Positions 53,444 through 64,000 of a stretch of DNA of 64,000 nucleotides are shown one piece after another. The stretch covers positions 18,663,805 through 18,727,804 of the forward strand of contig CM042181.1 in the NCBI GenBank assembly GCA_023376005.1, written 5' to 3'. The stretch is from Doryteuthis pealeii (taxonomy: Eukaryota; Mollusca; Cephalopoda; Myopsida; Loliginidae). Position 1 is the stretch's first letter, and each line of letters starts with the position of its first letter. Both the position numbers and the translations under genes were made by a program. The notes under the pieces were generated by a model that worked only from the letters and a program-made list of their open reading frames with translations, did no database searches and was not told the DNA's origin.

Positions 53444-55425
53444 CCGGTTAGCTCAGTTGGTAGAGCGTTTGGCTAGAAACCACAAGGTTCCTAGTTCGAT
53501 ACTGGTCCTCGCCAACTCAGCGTATGAGTAGCACAGGGATCTGTGCGGTAAAGTAAGGAGCTGATAGTAGGTGTGGCACTCCACCTCAGATGCTAAAACA
53601 ATCTCCTTGGTCTAGCGCTATTGAAAGGAGATAGCTCCCTCACTGACAGGCTGATACCGACTATGTTCAGCTAGAAAAACCACAAGGTTCCTAGTTCGAT
53701 ACCGGTCCTTGCAACTCAGCATATGAGTACACAGGGATCTGTGCGGTAAAGTAAGGAGCTGATGGTAGGTGTGGCGATCCACTCAGATGCAAAACAATCT
53801 CCTTGGTCTAGCGCTATTGAAAAGGGATAGACTTCCTCACTGACTGGCTGATACCACTATGTTTCAGCTAGAACCACAAGGTTCCTAGTTCGATACCGGT
53901 CCTTGCCCAACTCAGCATATGAGTAGCACAGGGATCTGTGCGGTAAAGTAAGGAGCTGATGGTAGGTGTGGCGATCCACTCTCAGATGCTAAAACAATCT
54001 CCTTGGTCTAGCGCTATTTGAAAAGGGATAGACTCCCTCACTGACTGGCTGATACCGACTAGTGTTTCAGCAAGAAACCACAATGTTCCTAGTTCGATAC
54101 CGGTCCTTGCCACTAGCATATGAGTAGCACAGGATCTGTGCGGTAAGTAAGGAGCTGATAGTACGTGGGCACTCCACCTCAGGATGCTAAAACAATCTCC
54201 TTGCTTAGCGCTATTTGAAAGGGATAGACTCCCTGCACTGACGGTGATACCGACTAGTGTTCAGCAAGAAACCACAATGTTCCTAGTTCGATTACGCGGT
54301 CCTTGCCAACTCAGCATATGAGTAGCACAGGGTATGTGTGGTAAGTAAGGAGCTGATAGTAGGCTGTGGCACTCCCCTCAGATGCTAAAAACAATCTCCT
54401 TGGTCTAGCGCTATTGAAAAGGGTAGATCCCTCACTGACTGGCTGATACCGACTAGTGTTCAGCAAGAACCACAAATGTTTCTAGTTCGATACCGGTCCT
54501 GTGCCAACTCAGCATATTGAGGTAGCACAGGGATTCTGTGTGGTAAAGTAAGGAGCTGATAGTAGGTGTGGCATCCACCTCAGATGCTAAAACCAATCTC
54601 CTTGGTCTAGTGCTATTGAAAAGGGATAGACTCCTCACTGACTGCTGATACCGACTAGTGTTCAGCAAGAAACCACAATGTTCCTAGTTCGATACCGGTC
54701 CTTGCCAACTCAGCATATGAGTAGCACAGGGATCTGTGCGGTAAAGTAAGGAGCTGATAGTAGGTGTGGCACTCCACCTCAGATGCTAAAACAATCTCCT
54801 TGGTCTAGCGCTATGAAAGGGGATAGACCCCTCACTGACTGGGCTGATACCGACTAGTGTTCGGCTAGAAAACCACAAGGTTCCTAGTTCGATACCGGTC
54901 TCGCCAACTCAGCGTATGAGTAGCAAGGGGATCTGTGCGGTAAAGTAAGGAGCTGATAGTAGGTGTGGCACTCCACCTCAGATGCTAAACAATCTCCTTG
55001 TCTAGCGCTATTGAAAACGGGATAGAACTCCCTCACTGACTGGCTGATACCGACTAGTGTTCGCTAGAAACCACAAGGTTCTAGTTCAACCGGTCCTCGC
55101 CAACTCAGCGTATGAGTAGCAAGGGATCTGTGCGGTAAAGTAAGGAGCTGATAGTAGGTGTGGCACTCACCTCAGATGCTAAAACAATCTCCTTGGTCTA
55201 GCGCTATTTGAAAAGGGATAGACTCCCTCACTGACTGGCTGATACCGACTAGTGTTCGGCTAGAAACCACAAGGTTCCTAGTTCGATACCGGTCCTCGCC
55301 ACTCAGCGTATGAGTAGCACAGGGATCTGAGCGGTAAAGTTGGTCTAGCGCTATTGAAAAGGGATAGATTCCCTCGCTGACTGGCTGATACGACTTTAGG
55401 CTGCCCCGTCGACTTTATTTACTTA
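53444..55425 (+). repeat. SINE-derived tandem array, ten units of ~199 bp
   Basis: The first unit (53,444-53,655) is a family S SINE with its full tRNA-like head. The next nine lack box A and begin near TTCAGCTAGAAACC. CTAGTTCGAT (or a variant) recurs near 53,490, 53,692, 53,886, 54,090, 54,286, 54,483, 54,684, 54,882, 55,085 and 55,278. Box B is kept in most units. Units differ by many single-base insertions and deletions, which may be sequencing error in a hard repeat. Confidence 0.9.
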
Positions 55426-55554
55426 TATATTATATATAGATAGCAAGAATATGTACCCTCCAAGTGTAAGTATTTAAGTTTTAATGTTATAAAATATATC
55501 AAATCAGAAAGACTTAACAAATTAAATGAAAACGATATAAAAAGATATAACTTA
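55426..55554. repeat. Helitron 3'-end fragment
   Basis: GCAAGAATATGTACCCTCC and AAGTATTTAAGTTTTAATG match the end of the Helitron family. Confidence 0.5.
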
Positions 55555-56198
55555 CTAGCAAATATATGCACCCTCCGTAGGGTGCAAGTATTTTATTTTA
55601 ATGTAATAAAATATTGTATTAAATTAGTAAGGCTAATGAAACTAAATAAGAATACAGAAAAAAGATTTGAAACAAGGGGGTATAATAAAAGATTTGAAAC
55701 AGAGGGTATATAAAAATAGAACAACTGAAACTTACTCTTCCATCACTCTCGTCTTTCATTTTATTTTTTTCTAATTTAATATTTAGTTATAAGAGGAAGT
55801 AAAGAATAAAATTACAGTTATTTTATCTTGTTAATGGATTCATTAAGATTCATTGAAGAGATTTTTGCTTTTTCATTAAAATAAAACCAAACAGTTAGAA
55901 ATCAATAATACTAAGCACATATTTATTAAATTCGATTTTTTAATATTAATATGCAAATTAGCCTTCCCGTTCACACTGTAAACCGCTATTTTGTTGTATA
56001 TATAAATTAATGCTGTTGTTGTATGTAGACATAGTTAACAGTATTAATAATGTAAGAACAATTTATTAATAATTGGAGGTTTATAGATAAAAATAAAATC
56101 ATGGAGAATGTGATGTCAATAAACTAGAGATTGTGACTTGAGTAGGAATATAGTTTCGGTTACAGACAGAAAAACACACAATCTCCATTATAATAAGA
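55555..56198 (-). mobile_element. Non-autonomous Helitron, minus strand, 644 bp
   Basis: Minus strand begins TCTTATTATAATGGAGATTG (right edge) and ends in the hairpin TGCACCCTACGGAGGGTGCA, then TATATTTGCTAG (left edge), followed by T. Confidence 0.8.
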
Positions 56199-56573
56199 TT
56201 GAATTATATTTGAATTGGTTTCTATATATATTTCTTTATTACCCCACGACTTTGTTTCTTTTGCTTCTGTTATATAAGCAAATGTAGATATCTCCCGATT
56301 CACTAATTCAGCACTTCAATCCATAATAAAAGAACATACACTCGCCAACAAAACAAACAAAATCGGAAGTGTCCTATATCGAAGCCTAAAACAGAATGAC
56401 CATTTTAACACATATCTGCGCATGGGCTCCGATCGGGAGTTCCGCTTTGATAATCAATTCCTGACAATTAATAAAATAAAAAAATTGGTAAATAAAATTC
56501 GCATTTTCATCCAATGAAAGCGATTCCCGGGTGAAATGAAAATAACTTCTTGATCCAACTTTTGCCGCGACTC

Positions 56574-56581
56574 TCTATAAA
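56574..56581 (+). promoter_or_regulatory. TATA-box-like element
   Basis: TATAAATA preceded by GCGACTCTC and followed about 30 bp later by GCCGCAGTCAG. The spacing to a possible start and the drop in AT content nearby would fit a core promoter. It could also belong to an LTR. Confidence 0.25.
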
Positions 56582-56633
56582 TAAACAGCTTTGAAAGGCA
56601 GCCGCAGTCAGAGGTTCAGGGTCTAGCGAACAC

Positions 56634-57020
56634 ATGAATCAACGAGGACAGCAAGCGAGGGATACATCAAACGCGGCCGATCACCCCACCACTTACCCAA
56701 CCCGACCTCACAGGCAGTCAACAAGCGAACATTCTACATCATTCGACGATACCAAAAAAGCTTACTACCAATACACAATATCTGCCTACATCACCACCCC
56801 ACTACCACAGTCAAGCTGGACATTTTACGGACTTAATATTCACCCACAACTATCACCAAAATTATCCTTTAAATTCATTTCTATCTTTTCCTCGCCTTTC
56901 ATGTTCCTTATTTTTCAATACAATTTTGAACTTAAAATCTGTGTTTTGTTTCTTTTCCTCATCACCATACGCTTGCATGCAAATACTGTTACTACACTTC
57001 TTATCAGCATTCCAATCTGA
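56634..57020 (+). CDS. Unrecognised 128-codon open frame
   Basis: Starts 50 bp after a TATA-like box. The first ~70 residues are polar (MNQRGQQARDTSNAADHPTT, then RPHRQSTSEHSTSFDD). The last ~45 are hydrophobic (FISIFSSPFMFLIFQYNF, VLFLFLITIRL), like one or two membrane segments. The hydrophobic end lies in T-rich DNA, so it may be chance. It ends next to a Helitron. No family is recognised. Confidence 0.2.
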   Translation: MNQRGQQARDTSNAADHPTTYPTRPHRQSTSEHSTSFDDTKKAYYQYTISAYITTPLPQSSWTFYGLNIHPQLSPKLSFKFISIFSSPFMFLIFQYNFELKICVLFLFLITIRLHANTVTTLLISIPI

Positions 57021-57104
57021 AATCAAATGGTACCATGGTCAGCAAGAAATGGCAGAGACATTCAACAGATGTACACTTTTCAAGAATTATCTAAATTATT
57101 ATTA

Positions 57105-58314
57105 CTAGCAAGAATATGCACCCTCCTAGAGTAAATATCTTTAAATTTTAATGTAATGAAATATATCAAATTAGAAAGACTAACGAAATTAAATAAGAAC
57201 ACATAAAAAATTACATTTATTTTAATTAGATTTGAATTGGTTTCTATATAAAATCATTCATAGGATTGATTTTAATATGTTAGAGAATAAACAATAATAT
57301 TAGAGATCAATAAACTCAAGTAATTATTTATCAAACCCAGTTTTGTTAAAACCAGTATGCAAATTAACCACACCATATATTATGTAAACTTTATTTCTTA
57401 GTGATAAGATATATCGCAGGATTTTAGAAACACTAATAACAGGGGCTGTTTTGGAGAATAAAACAATAATATTATGTTACATAATTATTAGATACCTAAT
57501 ATTTATGTGCAATAGTGTAGAAAAAAAGATGCGTTTTAAGTGCAAGCTGACAGCCTTGAAGATTGATGACAAGCTTGACCTCAGTCCTAACCCTATCTTC
57601 CGGGGATAGCCGTGAGAACCGGTAGAGAGGACCCTCTCTTCCGGTTTAGATAGTAAGTAAGTTTCAATCAGTTAGAAGGTAGCAACGAGCTTGAAGGGTA
57701 AGTCGCGTTATACGTGCGGTCCCTCATCTGCGCAGATTGTCTGGTTGGGGATTTAAAAATAAAATAAGATCAAGTAAATTGAAGTCTTGTGTTTATTATC
57801 TAAAAACTAACAATGACACAGGGCTTCTGATAAAGAGAAATCCCCATAGAAGACCAGACACAAAGTCCCCAAGAAAGTCCAGACCTTAGAAGATTCCAGA
57901 CAAAGACAAGATGTTATAAGATTCCAAACGGACAGAAGAATAGAGTAAGAAAGAAGTGAAGAAGTAAGAAGAAGGGTATGTAAACATTAGAGATCAATAA
58001 CTGCAAGTAATTATTTATCAAACCCGGTTTGTTAAAACCAGTATGCAAATTAACCACACCATATATTATGTAAACATTTATTTCTTAGTGATATATAAGT
58101 CATATGTAGGATTTTAAATGCACTAATAACATGAGCTGATTTGAGGCCAATCTAACTCAGATTTTCATAGAGACATTGTTAATAAATAAAATATTATTAT
58201 TATGATTTTGACTATAAATTAAATACTCACTGAAAAACTTAATTCCTGAGGATATTGTGATGTTGTTTCAGTTTCAGACAGACAGACAGACACTGAATCT
58301 CCATTATAATAAGA
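57105..58314 (-). mobile_element. Helitron variant with nested LTR
   Basis: Left edge CTAG at 57,105-57,108 with ATGCACCCTCC, right edge CTCCATTATAATAAGA at 58,314. The interior shares AATCATTCATAGGATTGATT with 14.3 kb. The nested LTR accounts for about 510 bp of the length. Confidence 0.65.
57475..57985 (+). mobile_element. Solo LTR nested in a Helitron
   Basis: Starts TGTTACATAATTATTAG and ends near GGGTATGTAAAC, with ATTA on both sides (57,471-57,474 and 57,986-57,989). Contains CTTCCGGGGATAGCCGTGAG and GATTTAAAAATAAAATAAG. Close relative of 22,563-23,096. Confidence 0.7.
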
Positions 58315-59180
58315 CAATATGGGAACTCTATTTTTAAGCACATAGTGCTCAATATCATTGATAGAGCCTTTATGTAAAAATGGCCTTATTGCTTTCCAGA
58401 TCCAAAAATTAGCTGTATATTAAATTAAGAGTCAACCAACAATCGGTAATTTATGAGGAAGTGCGTCCAGGTCTCCTGTCTCAAAAATTGCTACCCGGTG
58501 ACTATCAAAATAATAACCCCAGCTCGTCGTAATTCTTGTTTATTTATCATAATTTGTTGTAATTCTTGTTTAGATATGAAGACGGATATATAGTTTGGAA
58601 TAGACTGAGATAGATAGTAGATAGATAAACAACAAAATAATATAGATAGATATGAACAAATGAAGATAGATAGATATTTTCGACAAGTAAATGTATTTGG
58701 GGGGGGGTCGCATCTTTTTTGTCGTAATTCTTGTTTATTTAAACTAAAAACAAGACATTAAACAAACCTGAATAAAAAAAATCTTAGTATTTAAAGTAAT
58801 ATAGATAATATGAACAAATTGAGATAGATAAAAAGATAGATATGAAGATGGATATTTTAATAGACTGAACTGGGTTGTTATTTAATAGTCACTGGGTAGC
58901 AATTTTTGAGCAGGAGCCGGGCGCACTTCTCATAAATTACCTAAAATTCTATACACACACACACACACATGTTATATATATAGTTTGGTTGGGTTTGTTT
59001 TTTTACGCATGTCAACTCAGTGGGTCATTAATGCCGATAAGGTTTGAAAATAAATTCATTCTTATAGATACACAATTTTTTTATAAATGCATTTTTCTAT
59101 TTAACCCATAGATGGGACCCTAACAGGTACTACCACTCCGGGTCAGAGGCCGGGACACACTTCCTCATAAATTACCTAAC
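58315..59180. repeat. Repeat fragments and microsatellites
   Basis: A hairpin module (58,345-58,367), GTGACTATCAAAATAAT and related sequence shared with 35.6 kb, (GATA)-type runs, and a minus-oriented family P tail at 58,980-59,135. No gene is seen. Confidence 0.45.
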
Positions 59181-59728
59181 AATCTAACTGAATGAAGTCA
59201 AACTTGGAAAAAACAGAAACAAAACTGACGCTCGTCAACTAAGAAAGAGTGAAATAACCAAATTTAATTCCATCTAAGAGGCAAACTTGCAAGGTAGAGC
59301 ATTGGACTGATACCATTTCCATGCAGAGGTTGAAGAAAGTGATACTTGCCATATTTACAGACAAGAAATAAAGCCTAGCAGATCATATATATACAGACGA
59401 ATATATATATGCACATGTGTATGTCCAAGAGAGATAGAATTGCTCTCTGGCTTCACAAGTCTGTTGGATATTAAATCCAACGTTCGGCCATAATCTAATG
59501 AAGTCACAAAATACGGAAAAGAAATTGACGCTAGTGAATGAGGAAAGACTGAAGGAACCAAATTGAATTCTAGATGAAGCATTTTGCAAGACAGAGCATT
59601 GGAATGGTAACATTCCATGCAGAGTTGAAGAAAACGGATACCTGCCATATTTATGGACAAGAGATAAACATAGCTGACCATATATATATATATATATATA
59701 TAATATATATATATATATATTATATATT
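59181..59728 (+). repeat. Diverged ~300-bp repeat, two copies
   Basis: AAGTCAAACTTGG..., GACGCTCGTCAACTAAG, GAGCATTGGACTGATACC and ATGCAGAGGTTGAAGAAAG near 59,190-59,360 recur near 59,495-59,665. A third copy is at 60,250-60,344 plus 60,947-61,030, split by family P. Confidence 0.55.
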
Positions 59729-60125
59729 ATTTCTGCTGTCGTTCATCGCAAAAAATTTATACACACACACACCACACACCTAAAAAATGCCACATGTTTC
59801 CTTTCGATACACACACATACACCGTCCCATACCCACGCCGTAAAATAGAATATTTGACGTCATATTCAAAACTGTCCCTTTTTTCAAACCTCAAAAATTT
59901 TAAACAGACTGAATAACAGTAACTACCACTCGCTTTTCTCGTTAATCTGTGATAAATAATTTCTTATCACCTTCCATATACCAACAAATGCCCTGAAGAT
60001 GATCTAATGATAGATCGAAACACTGCAGCGTCGGCCAATAAACTCACCCCTTAACCCATTTAAACCTGTGTTTTTTCATTTTTCCTAATATACTACATAC
60101 CGTCGGATTCATTCCTTTTTCACAC
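59729..60125 (+). mobile_element. Hammerhead-bearing element, ~400 bp (second copy)
   Basis: Same limits as 28,746-29,160, from TTCTGCTGTCGTTCATCGC to CCGTCGGATTCATTCC. Substitutions scattered along its length show it is an independent copy. Confidence 0.7.
59990..60035 (+). ncRNA. Hammerhead ribozyme motif
   Basis: Stem I GCC/GGC, core CTGAAGA (59,993-59,999), unpaired T, stem II GATCTA-ATGA-TAGATC (one loop base fewer than at 29,018), GAAA, stem III around CTGCAG, triplet GUC ending at 60,032. A change in the loop with both stem strands unchanged is consistent with an RNA structure. Confidence 0.7.
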
Positions 60126-60344
60126 TATATTATATATTATGCATGCATATGTGCATGTCCAAAAGAGAGAGAGTTGTAGGCTATTTAAAAATGGCCTTTT
60201 TGCTCTCCAGATCAAAAATTAGTTGGATATTAAATCCAATGGTCAACCAACAATCTAATTAAATGAAGTCAAATTGAAAAAACAGAAAAAAGAACCCGAC
60301 ACTAGTGAACTAAGAATGACTAAAATAATCAAATCAAATTCTAG

Positions 60345-60933
60345 CTGCCCTGTCGGCTGGGGCGTTAGAATGCACGACTGCACCTCTGCAGAGGGGTAAG
60401 ACTCCCCAATGGGTGACCTGTTGGCCGTGGGTGGCGACCCGTGATGCTTAAGGATAGAGCCCAGGTGGATGAGCAGTTCATGACATGCATATACTCCACT
60501 TTGGCCCTATCTTGGGCTAGAAGGGTGGTCAGAGAGGCCCCCTCCGATCAATCGGCTGGTCACGTCAAGCCCTAGCACCTATATGATTTTCCCAACCCTA
60601 TTGCCCTTATGGCAAGCCACAACCCCTTTTTATCATATGGGTGCTAGAAGGCGGTGTGCGGGTCTACATGTCCTGGGAATGACGTTAAACTCTATCTGAT
60701 AGTGAGGTTCCAGTTTTGTAGGTTTGGGGAATGTGGAGCACCCCTTCATCACCATTGCTCCCTGGTCCATTCTGACCCGCAGTGGTAGTACCTGTTAGGG
60801 TCCCATCTATGGGTTAAATAGAAAATGTATTTATAAAAAAAGTGTATTATCCATTAAGAATTGATTTATTTCAAAACTTGATCGGCATTAAATGACCCAC
60901 TAAGGTTGATATGCCATAAAACAAATCAAAACC
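60345..60933 (+). mobile_element. Family P element, intact, 13-bp target duplication
   Basis: AATCAAATTCTAG is present at 60,332-60,344 and 60,934-60,946, and removing the 589-bp element rejoins a copy of the 59.2-kb repeat. This fixes the ends: CTGCCCTGTCGG at the 5' side and CCATAAAACAAATCAAAACC at the 3' side. The long duplication and simple-repeat tail indicate LINE-driven retroposition. The head is not recognisably tRNA or 5S derived. The tail is the source of the arrays at 5.5-9.6 kb and 39.9-42.3 kb. Confidence 0.85.
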
Positions 60934-61030
60934 AATCAAATTCTAGATGGAAGCAAACTTGCAAGGTAGAGAATTGGACTGATACCATTTCCATGCAGAG
61001 GGCGCAAGAAAGTGATACATGCCAAATGAG

Positions 61031-61614
61031 TTTTAAAGACAGTCTACAAGAAAGGAGCATGAAAAACGGTTCGGCATTTCTTTCATGAAGACATAAGAAT
61101 GCCGTTACCAGTTGCTTAGCAACAAGACTAGCCTTTATTATTTTAGCAGGGAACAAAAAAAAAAATAATAAAAAGAAAAAACATAAACAACATCCGGTTT
61201 TTAGAAGGAAAGTCTAAATTTTCACAGAACCTTTTGAAATTCTTAAATCAATGCTCCAGAAATATTTCTGTTGTCATGGCAACAGAGATGTAGACAAAAC
61301 ATTTGTTAGATAAAAATAAAAATAAAAAAATAAAAAATGCAAATTTAAAAAAAAGAAGCATTAATTTACAGCAATCACATTGTTTTTAAGCCAACAGAAA
61401 TTTCTTTTTTTTTTTTTTTCAATTTCCCATAATGCACCACAGATGAGAAAGTGGGAACGTTTAATTTTTCAGCAATGGTTTCCAAACCACAAAGTTCTTT
61501 TTTAAAAAAATATTTTCTTGTATCATGTAACAAATTCTTTCCAAGTTGAAAATGAAAAAAAAAAAAAAACTAAAAGAAAATCTCTTAACAGAATTCAGTT
61601 CTTAAATCCAAAAC
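61031..61614. other. Unassigned A-rich DNA
   Basis: No recognised repeat or gene. Confidence 0.35.
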
Positions 61615-62012
61615 AGATTTTACTTTATTTGGCTCAATTTTTAAGATGAGACTTGATGCATATTATTTTGATTTTTCTGACTGTTATCCTCATCTTTGGT
61701 TCTTATTTAAATCCAAAATAGCTTTTACTTTATTTGGCTCAATTTTTAAGATGAGACTTGATGCATATTATTTTGATTTTTCTGACTCTTATCCTCATCT
61801 TTGGTTCTTATTTAAATCCAAAACAGCTTTTACTTTATTTGTCTCAATTTTTAAGATGAGGCTTGATGCATATTATCTGTATTTTTCTGACTGTTATCCT
61901 CATTTGTTTATTTTTTAAATCCAAAATAGCTTTTACTTTATTTGGCTCAATTTTTAAGATGAGACTTGATGCATATTATTTTGATTTTTCTGACTGTTAT
62001 CCTCATCTTTAT
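61615..62012 (+). repeat. Tandem repeat, four ~103-bp units
   Basis: Units: TTTTACTTTATTTGGCTCAA, TTTTTAAGATGAGACTTGAT, GATTTTTCTGACTGTTATCC and CATCTTTGGTTCTTATTTAA. Starts near 61,618, 61,727, 61,829 and 61,930. A short + frame repeats with it. Confidence 0.8.
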
Positions 62013-62114
62013 TGTGGTATGTAAAACATGTTTCAGCCACTGTATCAACAGTCAAATTATTCAAAATGATTTCCCAGGTTGGGTCAATTGCTATACTCAA
62101 ATAGACAGGTAACA

Positions 62115-62155
62115 CCTAAAGAAGGCCGGATGATACAGTTGCCGAAACATTGTCT
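62115..62155 (+). ncRNA. Hammerhead-like remnant
   Basis: CTAAAGA (one change from CTGAAGA), GGCC, about 13 nt, GCC, GAAAC and ATTGTC. A related minus-strand copy at 63,671-63,712 has CTGAAGA, GGCC...GGCC and GAAA but no clear stem III or cleavage site. Stem I is poor in both. Probably decayed or unrelated to activity. Confidence 0.3.
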
Positions 62156-62309
62156 TTACATACCGCACTAAAGATGAGGACAACAGCCTGAAAAATGAAA
62201 ATCATACACGTTTTACATCTTCCAATTCTTAACTAGAAAAGATGAATAATAATTCTTTACTTTTTATAAGAAAACAGTTCAGTTAGATGCTGTAAAGAAT
62301 AGTTAATGA

Positions 62310-62820
62310 CACACAAGGCTTATAAACAAAACAGAGGCTTTATCGTAGCAAGACAAAGTTATACAATACAAATACAATACAAATACAATACAATACAATT
62401 ACAAGGTAAGTTGGTACAAATGTTTGTGTAAGTTTACAATGTGTAATGTTTGTAAATGTTCAAGTTGTGAGTTGTTTGTGAGTTGTAAGTTGTAAGTTGT
62501 TTGCGATTTGATACTTATCGCGGACTTGTCTGAAATCCAGGTAGAAAGTCTTGCTAGTTGGTTAGTCGCCTTTTACGCGGACAGCGGCCCTGCATTTACT
62601 GTTCTTGTTCTTCTCATTCTGTGAACGCCTGGAGTATAAATTTACGTCCTTCCAAGATAGATTCCAGCGGCAAGAGACTGGATAGCAGTTTTCACTATCA
62701 AAATTGGCGGTCCAAACTGAGCCTCGTAACGTGTGCTCTGATTGGTCGCCGACAAAGGCCCTTAGCCAATCGCATGAGTTTTCTCATCAGTTTATGGCTA
62801 AGTCATTAGGGGTCTGTCAC
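62310..62820. mobile_element. Possible LTR-like insertion
   Basis: Edges TGACACACAAGG and GGGGTCTGTCA suggest short inverted termini. The interior is richer in GC (TTTTACGCGGACAGCGGCCC, TGATTGGTCGCCGACAAAGG) than the flanks, and (AATAC)n lies near the left side. No target duplication is certain. Confidence 0.3.
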
Positions 62821-64000
62821 TATAGACAAAGGGAGATAATTAGAATTGTTTTGGGCTTATTATGTTTATTATTTGCATAAGGTGGAAAATAGATAATAAT
62901 ATTTTCCATATTTTCAAGGATTTCTAATGCCAGAAGAATCAAAGACATTGTCTAATAATCCCTAAAATCAACAACAAAAAAGAGAATGAAATTTAGAAAA
63001 GTTTTCAATAGATAAAAGATAACAAGGAACTAAGATAACAAAAATCTCCAAGACTTTTTTTTTTAATTGACCAGAACAAAATTTTACATCTTCCAATTCT
63101 TAACTAGAAAAGATGAATAATGATTCCTTACTTTCAACAGACTTTTGGTTCTTGCTTAAACCCAATAATCTTCACACAACAACTGCTATTTACACAGTAG
63201 CATTGCAACCAACAAAACTTCATCAGATGATGAATGTTAATAAATAATGATGTTAACATTCTTGATGCTAAAGCCATTTGGGTCAGTGTTAAGAGATGCA
63301 AAATCTATTTAAATGAATTAAACTTTTTTAATGTAATGAATTAACCTTTTAAGTTATGGTACCACTGTATGAAAATTTAAAAAAAAAAAAAGAAAAAGTG
63401 CCGTAAATGTAATTCTGGGATTGAACCTTCTCAGGCGCCAAAGAATAAATAAAATGGTTCCAATTGCTGGCCAATAGTCTTTGACTTGTTCTCTTAGCAC
63501 TGGTCATTCAATTGCTGTGAGGGTCATATTGTCATGAAATAATTATACATTAGAAATAAATTGCTTTACACTAAAGTGGTTAAGAAGGGAAGGGGGTAGT
63601 TTCTTCTAATGAAACATTTTTATCATTTAGATTTTTTGAACTGTTGTCCTCATCCTCATTGTTATATACACAACATTTCGGCCAATGTGCTCTCTGGCCT
63701 TCTTCAGTTGCTTCTTGTTGAACTCAGTTGGACATATGGTATAACAGATATAAGGGTGGAGTTAATATAATCATCTGGAGATTGCAGGTTCAATCCTGAC
63801 CATGGGGAATGATAACATAGAATACTTAACATAGTTTAACACTTGTACCTGGTCATGGTTAACAGAATGAGAACAATCTACCCCAATGGATTGAATAAAG
63901 GGTTCACTTCAAAGTTCCATGAAGGCTCCCGATTCCGATATGAAGATTCCTGAGTTTAACAAGAAATACCTGAAGAATGCCAGACTTTTAGCAATCTTCT
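62821..64000. other. Unassigned DNA, no gene seen
   Basis: AT-rich. Contains the weak hammerhead-like remnant at 63,671-63,712 (-) next to GTTGTCCTCATCCTCATTG, related to the 61.6-kb repeat. Confidence 0.35.

Noticed and set aside
53444..55425. CRISPR array
   Set aside because: The ~199-bp repeats have no unique spacers and are SINE copies; the genome is eukaryotic.
61646..61918. 90-codon frame with repeated FDFSDCYPHLWF
   Set aside because: It is a translation of the ~103-bp tandem repeat; repetition is explained by the DNA.

Overview
The window looks like intergenic or deep intronic DNA from an animal nuclear genome. It is AT-rich and almost entirely repeats, with no confidently recognisable protein-coding host gene. 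Long (AT)n, (CA)n, (GA)n, (GAAA)n and (TTC)n tracts, dense tRNA-derived SINEs, Helitrons, solo LTRs and broken non-LTR retrotransposons suggest a repeat-rich mollusc, most likely a coleoid cephalopod such as an octopus. A fragment of 18S rRNA with a GC-rich flavour at 34.25-34.53 kb fits this. The species call is inference. One 100-base assembly gap (N) lies at 23,901-24,000.

Layout. 0-5 kb: AT-rich DNA with a MITE, fold-back elements and the first ribozyme-like repeats. 5.5-9.6 kb: an array made from the tail of a ~590-bp interspersed element (called family P here), broken by two LTR-like insertions. 9.8-12.8 kb: Ty3-type and non-LTR reverse transcriptase remnants, a tRNA-SINE and a solo LTR. 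12.83-14.91 kb and 25.76-28.45 kb: the two arms of a ~2-2.7 kb inverted duplication carrying the same interrupted LINE. 15.3-24.5 kb: LTR pieces, SINEs and a ~170-bp satellite-like repeat. 27.5-30 kb: ribozyme-bearing palindromes. 31-37 kb: Helitrons, tandem repeats, the 18S fragment and SINEs. 38-46 kb: polypurine tracts, a 168-bp tandem array, LINE and LTR pieces. 44-47.2 kb and 51.7-53.4 kb: more ribozyme elements. 48.3-53.2 kb: three weak candidate exons on the + strand among tandem repeats. 53.4-55.4 kb: a SINE that has become a ~199-bp tandem array. 55.5-64 kb: Helitrons, an LTR, another ribozyme element, an intact family P copy with a 13-bp target duplication, and unclassified DNA.

The main discovery candidate is a dense set of hammerhead self-cleaving ribozyme motifs, about eight sequence families in 64 kb. 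Each has the core CUGANGA...GAAA, and the best copies have all three helices and a correct cleavage triplet (GUC, GUA, GUU or AUA). They sit mostly in palindromic short elements embedded in (AT)n tracts. Two families carry tRNA-like pol III promoter modules. One has two same-strand ribozymes 314 bp apart, the layout of a retrozyme. One has a stem II of over 100 nt. Several share a 3' hairpin (GCTCTA...GAGCAC). All foldings were done by eye.
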